This document shows positions 19,526 to 29,209 of a stretch of DNA of 64,000 nt, piece after piece. The notes beneath the pieces are model-generated. The model saw only the letters and a program-made list of their open reading frames with translations. It did not search any database and was not told where the DNA came from. This stretch comes from Cupriavidus plantarum (GTDB lineage Bacteria > Pseudomonadota > Gammaproteobacteria > Burkholderiales > Burkholderiaceae). Where the stretch lies: contig NZ_CAJPUX010000010.1 of the NCBI RefSeq assembly GCF_905397285.1, forward strand, positions 22,063 through 86,062, read 5' to 3'. The stretch's first letter is position 1; each line of letters opens with the position of its first letter. The position numbers and the translations under genes were made by a program.

Positions 19526-19617
19526 CGCTACAGGTTAACAAGGCACGACCTCGCCTTCGAGTTTCAGGTTTTTGATTTCTGATTTTTGACTTTGCTGGTT
19601 AATGATTGAAATCCAAG
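19526..19617. other. A/T-rich spacer before the transketolase pair
   Basis: The 92-bp gap contains repeated TTTTTGA units (about 19569-19590) and a possible weak promoter (TTGACT then TTAATG). It is the only long gap inside the island apart from 24072-24139. No gene is visible in it. Confidence 0.4.
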
Positions 19618-20415
19618 ATGGCTACTCCCAAGTTGTTAACGGCGGACGAGATCGTTCGCGCGCGCACGCGTCTGCTGCAGATGCATTTCGACAGCGGCGT
19701 GGGCCACATCGGCGGCAACCTGTCCGCGCTCGATGCCCTGTTGATCGTCTTCAATGAATATCTGGACGCCAACGACAGGTTCATCCTGTCGAAAGGGCAT
19801 TCCGCGGGGGCGCTCTATATCGCGCTATGGAGCATTGGCCGGCTCGACGAGCAGGACCTGAAGCTGTTCCACAAGGATGGCACATTGCTCGCGGGGCATC
19901 CGCCGGCGAGGGGCATCGCGGATATCCCCTTCGCGACTGGCAGCCTCGGGCATGGCCTGTCGCTTGCCGCGGGCACCGCGCTGGCGTTCCGGCTCAAAGG
20001 CAGCGACGCGAAGGTCGTCTGCCTGACCTCCGATGGCGAGTGGCAGGAGGGCTCGACCTGGGAGGCGCTGATCTTTGCCCGGCACCAGAACCTGAGCAAC
20101 CTCACCGTCCTGATCGACCATAACAACCTGCAGGGCTTTGGCTCCACGACGGACGTGGCCTCCATGTCGCCGCTCTGGGACAAGCTGAAGGGCTTCGACA
20201 TCGATACGCAGATCGTTGACGGCCACGATGCCGATGCCATTCGCAGTGCCCTTGCAGCGGACCACACGGGCCTGCGCATCATTGTCTTGCGCACAGTGAA
20301 GGGCCACGGTGTCAGCTTCATGGAGAACCGCATGGATTCTCACTACCTCCCGCTGACCGAAGACAAGTTCCGGCACGCGATCGCCGAGCTGGCGCTGGAG
20401 TCGAGCCCACAATGA
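19618..20415 (+). CDS. transketolase, N-terminal (thiamine diphosphate-binding) subunit
   Basis: A 265-residue half transketolase. Features are H30 (GVGHIGGN), H61 (SKGHSAG), the GHP loop around H94, GSLGHG at 109-113, and the diphosphate/Mg motif SDGE with downstream N169/N170. It matches the first domain of full transketolase, which moves two-carbon ketol units between sugars. I chose the ATG at 19618; a TTG at 19606 is an alternative. It is coupled to the C-terminal subunit gene by ATGA overlap. Its location among glycosylation genes suggests a role in making an unusual sugar rather than in the pentose phosphate pathway. Confidence 0.88.
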   Translation: MATPKLLTADEIVRARTRLLQMHFDSGVGHIGGNLSALDALLIVFNEYLDANDRFILSKGHSAGALYIALWSIGRLDEQDLKLFHKDGTLLAGHPPARGIADIPFATGSLGHGLSLAAGTALAFRLKGSDAKVVCLTSDGEWQEGSTWEALIFARHQNLSNLTVLIDHNNLQGFGSTTDVASMSPLWDKLKGFDIDTQIVDGHDADAIRSALAADHTGLRIIVLRTVKGHGVSFMENRMDSHYLPLTEDKFRHAIAELALESSPQ

Positions 20416-21320
20416 GAAAGCAACTCTGTGACGCGCTGGTCGAGCGCGCCGTCAATCCCGACATGGTCTTCATGACGGGCGATCTCGGGTTCATGGCGCT
20501 CGAGCCGCTGCAGGCGGCGATGGGGCACCGGTTCATCAATGCCGGGGTCGCCGAGCAGAACATGGCTTCGGTTGCCGCCGCGATGTCGAGGCAGGGGCTC
20601 GACGTCTGGGTCTACAGCATCGCGCCGTTTCTCTACGCGCGGGCATTCGAGCAGATTCGTAACGACATCGCTTTCCATGCGTTGCCCGTGAAGCTGCTCG
20701 GTAACGGGGGCGGCTACGGATACGGTGTCATGGGGCCGACGCATCATGCGATCGAAGACTATGGCGTGATGCTCGCTTTGCCGAACATGTCGGTGTACGT
20801 GCCCGTGTTCGACGAGGACATGGCGGCGGTGATCGCGCGCGCTGGCGCGTCGCCGCGCTCCGCCTACATTCGCATGGGGCGCGGGGAGCCGCCCAAGGGA
20901 TATGCGGTGCCTGCCTATGCACCGTGGCGGCAGCTGACGTGCGGCGACGGGCCGCTGCTGATCGCCGTGGGACCGCTGGCGAGCACCTATATCGAGGCCT
21001 TCGAGGCATTACCCGTCGCGCAGCGGCCCAACCTCTGGGCTGTGGCTGAATTGCCCATCTCCGAGTCGCCGATGCCGGCGGAACTGCTCGCGCAAATCCA
21101 GCGGGCCGATCTCCTTTGCGTGGCGGAAGAGCATGTGCAGCGCGGCGGCTTCGCTTCCGAGCTGCTGTTGCACCTTGCAACACAGCAAGTCTCCGTACCG
21201 CGCTTCAGGCATCTCTACGCCCGCGCCCATCATTTCGAGCGATACGGCTCCCAGGGTTTCCTTCGACGTCAGTCGGGGCTGGATGCAGGCAGTGCGCTTG
21301 CCGCTCTCGAACTCAATTAA
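20412..21320 (+). CDS. transketolase, C-terminal subunit
   Basis: A 302-residue partner of the preceding gene. The pyrimidine-binding domain shows FMTGDLGFMALEPLQ and the catalytic Glu region INAGVAEQNM. The cofactor pocket and the C-terminal transketolase domain follow. It starts within the stop of the N-terminal subunit gene (ATGA), so the two chains are likely made in equal amounts and form an alpha2beta2 enzyme. Split transketolases occur in several bacterial sugar and antibiotic loci. The donor and acceptor here are unknown. Confidence 0.88.
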   Translation: MRKQLCDALVERAVNPDMVFMTGDLGFMALEPLQAAMGHRFINAGVAEQNMASVAAAMSRQGLDVWVYSIAPFLYARAFEQIRNDIAFHALPVKLLGNGGGYGYGVMGPTHHAIEDYGVMLALPNMSVYVPVFDEDMAAVIARAGASPRSAYIRMGRGEPPKGYAVPAYAPWRQLTCGDGPLLIAVGPLASTYIEAFEALPVAQRPNLWAVAELPISESPMPAELLAQIQRADLLCVAEEHVQRGGFASELLLHLATQQVSVPRFRHLYARAHHFERYGSQGFLRRQSGLDAGSALAALELN

Positions 21321-21321
21321 C

Positions 21322-23289
21322 ATGTCCGACTTGCAAGAATACATACGCGCCCTGCGCGGTCCGATCCTCGTGACAGGCGCATCGGGTTTCGTGGGCGCGA
21401 ACCTGTTCCACACCATCAACGCGTTCCGCAACGACGTGTTCGCGGTGGTGCGCCGGGAGAAGAACTGGCGCCTGGCGGATATCAAGGACGAGCAGGTCAT
21501 TGCGGTGGACTTCAATGACTATGCGGCGGCAAAAAACCTGGCGGACAGCATTGCGCCCCAGACGGTATTCGATTGCATGGCCTATGGCGCTTACTCCTTC
21601 GAGCAGGACGCCACGCTGATCTATCAGACCAACTTCCAATCGCTGGTCAACTTCACCGACTGCCTCGCGCGGCAGTCTATCGCCGCGTATATCCATGCGG
21701 GCAGCTCTTCCGAATACGGGACCAACAGCGCCGCGCCGCGCGAGGATAGCGTGTGCGAGCCCAACAGTCCCTACGCCGTCTCGAAGGCCGCCGCGTCCAA
21801 CTATCTCCGGTTCATGGGAAAGCATCGCCGCTTTCCCTGCGTGAATCTGCGGTTGTACTCCGTATATGGACCGCTCGAGGATACCTCCCGGTTGATCCCC
21901 AACCTGTTGCGTCAGGCGCTCGACGGCAAGCTGCCCCCGTTCGTCGACCCGCGGACCTCGCGCGATTTCGTCCACGTGGCCGACGTCTGCGCGGCGTTCA
22001 TCATGGCCGCGGCGCGGATGCATCCCGACCTGTACGGCGAGAACTTCAACATCGGGAGTGGCACCAAGACCACGATTGCCGAGCTGGCGCAGATCGCGCG
22101 CGACGAATTCCATATCGAGACGCCCGCGCAGTTCAACACCATGGAGGGCCGGACATGGGATCTGGCCGAATGGTATTCGGATCCGCGCAAGGCACGCGAA
22201 CAATTGGGCTGGAGGCCCAGTATCGGCTTGATCGACGGATTACGCGGCACGGCCGGCTGGGTGAAGCAGCTCAGCGACGACGCGATGCTGGCGTCAACCA
22301 AGAAAAACCAGAAGACACGAAAGCGCAGCGTATCGGCCATCATTGCGTGCTACAAGGACGGCCAGGCAATTCCCGTCATGCACCGGCGGCTGACGGAGAC
22401 CTTCCGCAAGCTCGAGATCGATTACGAAATCATCTTCGTCAACGATGGCAGTCCGGACGACAGCGCGCAGGTGATCAACGAGATCAGCGCGAAGGATCCC
22501 CATGTTCTTGGGATCACGCACTCGCGCAACTTCGGTTCGCAGATGGCGTTCCGCAGCGGCATGGAGCTGTCGACGAAAGATGCCGTGGTGCTCCTCGATG
22601 GCGATCTGCAGGATCCGCCAGAACTGATCGAATCCTTCTACGCCAAGTGGGAAGAGGGCTACGACGTCGTCTATGGCCGCAGGGTCAAGCGCGATATGGC
22701 ATGGCACTGGGGCCTGTTGTACAAGCTGTTCTATCGCGTGTTTGCCATGTTCAGTTACGTTCCCATACCGCTCGATGCCGGCGATTTCTCGCTGCTCGAC
22801 CGTCGCGTGGTGGGATGGCTGCTCAACTGTCCCGAGCGTGACCTGTTCGTGCGGGGGCTGCGCGCTTATGTCGGCTTCAAGCAGACGGGCGTTGACTATG
22901 TACGTCCTGAACGCATGTTCGGGGTGACGACCAACAGCTTCATCAAGAACATCGACTGGGCGAAGAAGGGCATCTTTTCCTTCAGCAACACGCCGCTGAC
23001 CATGCTGACCGCCACCGGCGTTGTCGCGCTGGGTCTCTCCACGATCGCGGCCATCATCGTTGCGGCGTTGCGAATCTTCAGTCCAGACATCGCGCCACGT
23101 GGCGTGACCACGTTGCTGATCGCCATCCTGATGTTCGGGTCGTTCAATATCTTCGCCGTGGGTCTGGTCGGCGAGTACGTCGCCAAGATCATGGCCGAGG
23201 TCAAGGGCAGGCCGCGCCTGATCCGTGCCGCGCTGATCCGCAACGGCAAGGCCACGGAGCTGCTACCGGACGGAAAGGCCATCAAATGA
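21322..23289 (+). CDS. NAD-dependent epimerase/dehydratase fused to GT2 polyprenyl-phosphate glycosyltransferase
   Basis: A 655-residue two-domain protein. Residues about 12-320 are an extended SDR: TGASGFVG at 18-25, catalytic S129 and Y151-x3-K155, as in nucleotide-sugar epimerases and dehydratases. Residues about 335-655 are a DPM1/GtrB-like GT2: NDGSPDD at 374-380, DGDLQDPPE at 426-434, and two C-terminal membrane helices near 557-583 and 596-620. The frame is continuous with no frameshift. The GT2 part should load a sugar onto undecaprenyl phosphate, and the SDR part should modify the nucleotide sugar first. The start ATG lies one base after the transketolase stop. The fusion is uncommon and supports a dedicated sugar. 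Confidence 0.88.
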   Translation: MSDLQEYIRALRGPILVTGASGFVGANLFHTINAFRNDVFAVVRREKNWRLADIKDEQVIAVDFNDYAAAKNLADSIAPQTVFDCMAYGAYSFEQDATLIYQTNFQSLVNFTDCLARQSIAAYIHAGSSSEYGTNSAAPREDSVCEPNSPYAVSKAAASNYLRFMGKHRRFPCVNLRLYSVYGPLEDTSRLIPNLLRQALDGKLPPFVDPRTSRDFVHVADVCAAFIMAAARMHPDLYGENFNIGSGTKTTIAELAQIARDEFHIETPAQFNTMEGRTWDLAEWYSDPRKAREQLGWRPSIGLIDGLRGTAGWVKQLSDDAMLASTKKNQKTRKRSVSAIIACYKDGQAIPVMHRRLTETFRKLEIDYEIIFVNDGSPDDSAQVINEISAKDPHVLGITHSRNFGSQMAFRSGMELSTKDAVVLLDGDLQDPPELIESFYAKWEEGYDVVYGRRVKRDMAWHWGLLYKLFYRVFAMFSYVPIPLDAGDFSLLDRRVVGWLLNCPERDLFVRGLRAYVGFKQTGVDYVRPERMFGVTTNSFIKNIDWAKKGIFSFSNTPLTMLTATGVVALGLSTIAAIIVAALRIFSPDIAPRGVTTLLIAILMFGSFNIFAVGLVGEYVAKIMAEVKGRPRLIRAALIRNGKATELLPDGKAIK

Positions 23290-24071
23290 CGCGGCCCGGA
23301 ACCGGCAACACGCAGCGACGGGAAGGATTCCAGCCGATTTCCGTCAAGTCACCGGCGACCCATCCCTTTCTGTTCCGGCTGCGGTGCCTGATCGACCTCC
23401 AGTTGGGAACGATCGTCCAGTACCTTCGCCCGGCGCTCGCGCAGGTGAGCGGCCGTGTGCTGGACGTCGGCGCCGGCCAGTCGCCGTGGCGCGCGTGGCT
23501 GCCTGCGTCCGCGACCTATCAGGGCATCGACGTCGGCCATGCCGACGAATTCGGAATGGGCAGCAAGCGCGCCGACGTCGTCTATTACGACGGCCGGCTG
23601 ATGCCCTTCGACGATGCCGCCTTTGATTGCGCGCTGTGCATCGAGGTGCTGGAGCACTCCGAGGACCCGCAACTGCTGGCCAGCGAAATCGCGCGGGTAC
23701 TACAGCCCGGTGGCGTGCTGCTGCTCACGGTACCATGGTCGGCAAGACAACATCACCTGCCACACGACTACCACCGCTTCACCCGCGAGCGCCTGCATGG
23801 CCTGTTCGTCGAGAACGGCTTCACCGACATCGAGATCCGCGAGCGAGGCAACGACATCGCCGCCATCGCCAACAAGCTGACGGTGCTGACGATCAGGCTG
23901 CTGCGTCCCAGCAGACCGATCTGGTCCATGCTGTGGAAACTACCGCTATCGCTGGTTTGCGGGGGACTCGCCACAGGCTTCATCGTCGCGGCCCACCTCT
24001 CCATCTCGCTGGGCATGGGTTCGAAAGAAGACCCGCTCGGGTACTTCGTTCGGGCGAAGAAGGGCGCGTGA
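23286..24071 (+). CDS. class I SAM-dependent methyltransferase
   Basis: A 261-residue methyltransferase of the Methyltransf_11 type. Motif I is VLDVGAGQSPW near residue 60, and the post-motif is CALCIEVLEHSEDP near 120. The C-terminal 60 residues include one hydrophobic stretch (LPLSLVCGGLATGFIVAAHL) that may anchor it to the membrane. It starts inside the stop of the fusion gene (ATGA), so it is coupled to it. It probably methylates the sugar or the lipid-linked intermediate, as inferred from context. Confidence 0.82.
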   Translation: MTRPGTGNTQRREGFQPISVKSPATHPFLFRLRCLIDLQLGTIVQYLRPALAQVSGRVLDVGAGQSPWRAWLPASATYQGIDVGHADEFGMGSKRADVVYYDGRLMPFDDAAFDCALCIEVLEHSEDPQLLASEIARVLQPGGVLLLTVPWSARQHHLPHDYHRFTRERLHGLFVENGFTDIEIRERGNDIAAIANKLTVLTIRLLRPSRPIWSMLWKLPLSLVCGGLATGFIVAAHLSISLGMGSKEDPLGYFVRAKKGA

Positions 24072-24139
24072 GGAAAAGACATCACCGATAAGGGCACCCG
24101 CATGTGTTGGAGCCCACTGCTTAACCAAGACAAGTTGAT

Positions 24140-25045
24140 ATGACCAGTCGATCCTGCCCAGTCTGCGGCACGCAAGCGTCCGAGGCGAAGCTTTTCATGA
24201 AGCAGAACATCGATCCCGCGCAGATGTCGGCTTTCAGCTTTGCTTCGCGCAAGCTGCCCGAGTTCATGAACCATCAATTGGTACAGTGTCCCACTTGCGA
24301 TCTGGTGTATGCCAATGATCCGCCGGATCAGTCGATACTTGCGCAGGCGTATCACGTCGCCAGCTTCGACAGCGCGCAGGAGGCGGACGATGCCGCCGCG
24401 GCGTATGGCAAGGCCGTGATGCCGGTGTTGAGCCGCCTCCCGCGCAGGGACGCGGCACTGGAGATCGGAGCGGGCACGGGAATTTTTCTCGATGTCCTGC
24501 GGTCGCAGGGGTTCAAGGTCACGCAGGGTGTCGAGCCCTCGGCGGCCGCCATCGCCGCCGCGCCGCCGCATCGGCAAGGCTGGCTCAAGGAGGCGATCTT
24601 CAGGGAGTCGGATTTTCAGCCCGAAAGCTTCGACTTCATCTGCTGCTTCATGACGCTGGAGCATGTCAGGGACCCCCATGACATCGTGGCCGCGGCCGGT
24701 CGCCTGCTCAGGCCCGGTGGCGCCATCGCGCTCGTGACGCATGATTATCGCAGTGGCGTGAACCGGCTGCTCGGCAAGCGTTCCCCGATCATCGATATCG
24801 AGCACATGCAGCTGTTCTCGCCGAAGAGCATCCGGCAGCTCCTGGAGCGCAACGATTTCGACTCGATCGACGTCCACAGTTTCCGGAATCGCTATGCGCT
24901 GCGTTACTGGATGCGGTTGCTTCCCCTCGGCGTCGGGCTCAAGCAGAACTTGATCAAGAGCCTCGACGCGATCGGCCTGGCCGACATGAAGCTGAGCTTC
25001 AATGTCGGCAACATGCTGTCATTCGGTTACCGGCCGCTACGATGA
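24140..25045 (+). CDS. SAM methyltransferase with N-terminal zinc-ribbon
   Basis: A 301-residue protein. Four cysteines at 6, 9, 50 and 53 (CPVC and CPTC) form a zinc-binding N-terminal element of the kind seen in sugar-modifying C-methyltransferases and other polysaccharide-locus enzymes. Motif I is ALEIGAGTGIF near residue 106, and FMTLEHVRDPHD is the post-motif. It lies 68 bp after the first methyltransferase, and its stop overlaps the gtrA-type start (ATGA). Its substrate is unknown. Confidence 0.84.
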   Translation: MTSRSCPVCGTQASEAKLFMKQNIDPAQMSAFSFASRKLPEFMNHQLVQCPTCDLVYANDPPDQSILAQAYHVASFDSAQEADDAAAAYGKAVMPVLSRLPRRDAALEIGAGTGIFLDVLRSQGFKVTQGVEPSAAAIAAAPPHRQGWLKEAIFRESDFQPESFDFICCFMTLEHVRDPHDIVAAAGRLLRPGGAIALVTHDYRSGVNRLLGKRSPIIDIEHMQLFSPKSIRQLLERNDFDSIDVHSFRNRYALRYWMRLLPLGVGLKQNLIKSLDAIGLADMKLSFNVGNMLSFGYRPLR

Positions 25046-25428
25046 CTTTCCAGCGTTACGCAACGCTCATCCGGTTCCTCATCGCCGGCGCCTTCAACTC
25101 GCTGTTCGGATGGCTCGTGTATTCGGGAGCCATCCTGCTGGGTGCGTCGCCATGGCTAGCGTTGATCGTGGGCATCGTGATGGGCATCTGCTTCAACTTT
25201 GTCACGCTGGGGGGCTATGCGTTTCGCGATATGACGCTTGCCAGATTGCCCCGGTTTGTAGTGACATATGGTTTCATCTACGTCGTCAATCTCATTTGCC
25301 TGACGCTGCTGGAACGATGGATCGCAGAGCCGATTCTCGGGCAACTGATCCTCACACCCTTCATGGCCATGGTGTCCTATGTGGTGTTGTCGCGCATGGT
25401 GTTCACGGGCCGGCGGGAAAGAACCTGA
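25042..25428 (+). CDS. GtrA-family membrane protein (polyprenyl-phosphate sugar flippase)
   Basis: A 128-residue protein with four hydrophobic helices and the GtrA opening FLIAGAFNSLFGWLVYSG. GtrA proteins are thought to turn polyprenyl-phosphate sugars over to the periplasmic face. With the GT2 domain of the fusion protein and the GT-C protein at 17696 it completes a three-component system. It is the last island gene, ending 11 bp before the right direct repeat. Confidence 0.86.
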   Translation: MTFQRYATLIRFLIAGAFNSLFGWLVYSGAILLGASPWLALIVGIVMGICFNFVTLGGYAFRDMTLARLPRFVVTYGFIYVVNLICLTLLERWIAEPILGQLILTPFMAMVSYVVLSRMVFTGRRERT

Positions 25429-25439
25429 ACCCACTGCTT

Positions 25440-25452
25440 GGGAAACCATCGC

Positions 25453-25456
<4 letters not shown>
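25440..25456. repeat. right copy of 17-bp direct repeat flanking the glycan island
   Basis: Identical to 17462-17478. It runs from 13 bp ahead of the aldehyde dehydrogenase ATG (25453) through TGA of the overlapping ATGA. If the 8-kb insert is removed by joining the copies, the dehydrogenase stop and the aldehyde dehydrogenase start overlap as ATGA. Confidence 0.85.
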
Positions 25457-26988
<1,532 letters not shown>

Positions 26989-27010
26989 CGGCGAGGGCGT
27001 GTAGCAAAGC

Positions 27011-27024
27011 GTAACAAGGGTTAC
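27011..27024. promoter_or_regulatory. inverted repeat GTAAC-N4-GTTAC
   Basis: Perfect 5-bp arms with a 4-bp centre, about 93 bp ahead of the small lipoprotein gene. TTGACC (27031) and TATAAC (27058) follow, but with a 21-bp spacing, too long for a normal promoter. It may be an operator for an envelope-stress-type regulator; this is speculative. Confidence 0.3.
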
Positions 27025-27116
27025 AGCGGCTTGACCCTGTATTACCAAAGGCAGCCGTATAACGTTCTGGAAGGCGAGGGCATCACAACAAGCCCGCCTG
27101 CCCCAAGGACGAAAAC

Positions 27117-27341
27117 ATGAAAGCAATCCTGACTGGAATGGTCGCAACAGGTGCCGCGCTGCTGATGGGTGGCTGCGCGGTCTATCCCACCCCCGTCGGA
27201 CCGGCCGTGGGTCCGGCGGTCGCCGTCGCCCCGGCGCCGGCGTACTATGGCCCGCCCGCGGCGGTGGTCGTGTCACCGCGGCCGTATTACTACGGCGGCT
27301 ACGGCTACTACGGCCGTCCGCGCTACTACCGCCACTGGTAA
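27117..27341 (+). CDS. small Tyr/Gly/Pro-rich lipoprotein
   Basis: A 74-residue protein with a lipoprotein signal (MKAILTGMVATGAALLMGGC) and lipid-attachment Cys20. The mature part of 54 residues is almost only Pro, Ala, Val, Tyr and Gly, with YYGGYGYYG near the end. Similar short surface lipoproteins are common in Burkholderiales, but their role is unknown. It is single-gene, with a candidate operator upstream, and converges on ubiX with 11 bp between stops. Confidence 0.75.
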   Translation: MKAILTGMVATGAALLMGGCAVYPTPVGPAVGPAVAVAPAPAYYGPPAAVVVSPRPYYYGGYGYYGRPRYYRHW

Positions 27342-27352
27342 GCCCGCAAATG

Positions 27353-27958
27353 TCAGGCGTCGTTCGACGGCGCCGGGTTGAACCCGCCCCAGCCCGGCGC
27401 GAGCGTTTCGCCGACATGATGCAGGTCGACGAGATCGAGCACGCGGCCCACGGTGTGGTCGACCATCTCCTCGATCGTGCGCGGCTTCTGGTAGAAGCCT
27501 GGCACGGGCGGAAAGACGATGCCCCCCATCTCCGTGACGGCGGTCATGTTGCGCAGATGCGCGAGGTTGAGCGGGGTTTCCCGAACCATCAGCACGAGCT
27601 TGCGCCGCTCCTTGAGCGTGACATCGGCGGCGCGCGTGATGAGGTTGTCGGACAGGCCGTGCGCGACGGCAGCAAGCGTGCGCATCGAGCAGGGAGCGAC
27701 GACCATGGCATGCGCGCGGAACGAACCGCTCGCGATGGTCGCGCCAATGTCGCGCACGTTGTGCACGACGTCGGCCAGCGCTTCCACTTCCGCGCGGCCG
27801 ACCTCGAGTTCATGCTGCAGATTCATGACGCCGGCAGGCGAGATCAGCAGATGCGTTTCCACATCCGCCACATCCTTCAGAACCTGTAGCAGCCGGACGC
27901 CGTAGATGGCGCCCGTTGCGCCCGTGATGGCGACGATCAGTCGTTGCGGCACGGGCAT
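27353..27958 (-). CDS. ubiX: flavin prenyltransferase UbiX
   Basis: A 201-residue enzyme that prenylates FMN to make the prFMN cofactor for UbiD-type decarboxylases in ubiquinone synthesis. The family motif GATGAIYG is at 13-20. SFRAHAMVVAPCSMRTLAAVAHG and the late REXPLNLAHLRNM segment are characteristic. It is the last gene of the hemA-prfA-prmC-grxD-ubiX group on the minus strand, seven bases after grxD. Confidence 0.94.
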   Translation of the reverse strand: MPVPQRLIVAITGATGAIYGVRLLQVLKDVADVETHLLISPAGVMNLQHELEVGRAEVEALADVVHNVRDIGATIASGSFRAHAMVVAPCSMRTLAAVAHGLSDNLITRAADVTLKERRKLVLMVRETPLNLAHLRNMTAVTEMGGIVFPPVPGFYQKPRTIEEMVDHTVGRVLDLVDLHHVGETLAPGWGGFNPAPSNDA

Positions 27959-27965
27959 CGGCGCA

Positions 27966-28277
27966 TCAGCCCTTCAGCAGGGTCTGCAGTTCGCCGTTCT
28001 GGTACATCTCCATCATGATGTCCGAGCCGCCGACGAACTCGCCGTTCACGTAGAGCTGCGGAATGGTGGGCCAGTTGGCGTAGGCCTTGATGCCCTGGCG
28101 GATGCCGTCGTCCTCGAGCACGTTGACCGTGGTCGGGGTGTCCACACCGCAGGCCTTCAGGATCTGGATGGCACGACCCGAGAATCCGCACATCGGAAAC
28201 TGCGCGGTGCCCTTCATGAACAGCACGACGGGGCTGCCCTTGACGATCTGGTCGATCTGTTGCTGTACGTCACTCAT
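27966..28277 (-). CDS. grxD: monothiol glutaredoxin Grx4
   Basis: A 103-residue CGFS-type glutaredoxin. The active site CGFS is at 30-33 in FPMCGFSGRA. The glutathione-binding parts WPTIPQLYVNGEFVGGSDI and the C-terminal helix are present. Proteins of this class carry and deliver Fe-S clusters rather than acting mainly as reductants. It sits between prmC and ubiX on the same strand. Confidence 0.96.
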   Translation of the reverse strand: MSDVQQQIDQIVKGSPVVLFMKGTAQFPMCGFSGRAIQILKACGVDTPTTVNVLEDDGIRQGIKAYANWPTIPQLYVNGEFVGGSDIMMEMYQNGELQTLLKG

Positions 28278-28366
28278 GATTTTGCCGGGGAGAAATGGAA
28301 ACTGCGATGGAGCGGATTTTACCGGAATCGGGGGTTTACTTCAGATGACGCCTTCAGCCGCGGAAA

Positions 28367-29209
28367 TCAAGCGCTCAGCCGGCCGCCCGTGCAGCGCTCG
28401 TGTCCGCCCAGGTCGCGGGCGCTGAACACCTCGGCGTAGCCGGCACGTTCCAGCAGCGCGCGCGTGGCGGCCGCCTGATCATACCCGTGTTCCATCAGCA
28501 GCCAGCCGCCAGGCTTCAGGCGGACCGCCGCGCCGGCCACGATGGCGGCGAGGTCGGACAGGCCGTCCCCATGGTCGGTCAGCGCGTCGATGGGTTCGAA
28601 GCGCAGGTCGCCCTCGGCGAGGTGCGGGTCGCCGGCGGCGATATAGGGCGGATTGCTGACGATAAGGTCGAAACGCAGCTCGTCCGGCAGCGCGTCGTAC
28701 CAGTCGGAGATCCGGAAATGCACGTTGGCCGCGCCGAGCGTGCGCGCGTTGCGCTGTGCCACGGCCAGCGCGCCCTCGGAGATATCCGTTGCCCAGACCT
28801 CGGCGTCCGGTCGCTCGCACGCGATCGTCACGGCCAGCGCGCCCGAACCCGTGCCGAGGTCGAGCACGCGCGGCGTCTGCAAGGCGTCCAGCCGCGTCAG
28901 CACGGCTTCCACGGCGATCTCGGTATCGGGACGGGGAATCAGGACATCGGGCGTGACGTGGAACGTCCGGCCGAAGAATTCTCGCTCGCCGAGGAGGTAA
29001 GCCATTGGCTCGCCGGCGAGGCGCCGCGCCAGCAGCGAGGCCAATGCCTCGTGCTGGGCGGCGGTCAGCGGGTCACCGTCGCGGGTGATCAACTGCGTGC
29101 GCGACAGCCCCGTCACGTGGGTCAGAAGCATGCGCGCCTCGAGCGTCGGCAGACCGGCCCTGGCGGCCAGCATCTGCGCTTCGCGAACGGTCGGCGGGCA
29201 TGCGGTCAT
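28367..29209 (-). CDS. prmC: release factor glutamine methyltransferase PrmC
   Basis: A 280-residue SAM methyltransferase that methylates the Gln of the GGQ motif in release factors. It has an N-terminal helical domain, motif I DLGTGSGAL at 117-125, and the substrate motif NPPY at 186-189. The start overlaps the stop of the upstream lipoprotein gene by one base (TAATG), so the two are likely coupled. Its target gene prfA lies just upstream in the same cluster. Confidence 0.95.
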   Translation of the reverse strand: MTACPPTVREAQMLAARAGLPTLEARMLLTHVTGLSRTQLITRDGDPLTAAQHEALASLLARRLAGEPMAYLLGEREFFGRTFHVTPDVLIPRPDTEIAVEAVLTRLDALQTPRVLDLGTGSGALAVTIACERPDAEVWATDISEGALAVAQRNARTLGAANVHFRISDWYDALPDELRFDLIVSNPPYIAAGDPHLAEGDLRFEPIDALTDHGDGLSDLAAIVAGAAVRLKPGGWLLMEHGYDQAAATRALLERAGYAEVFSARDLGGHERCTGGRLSA

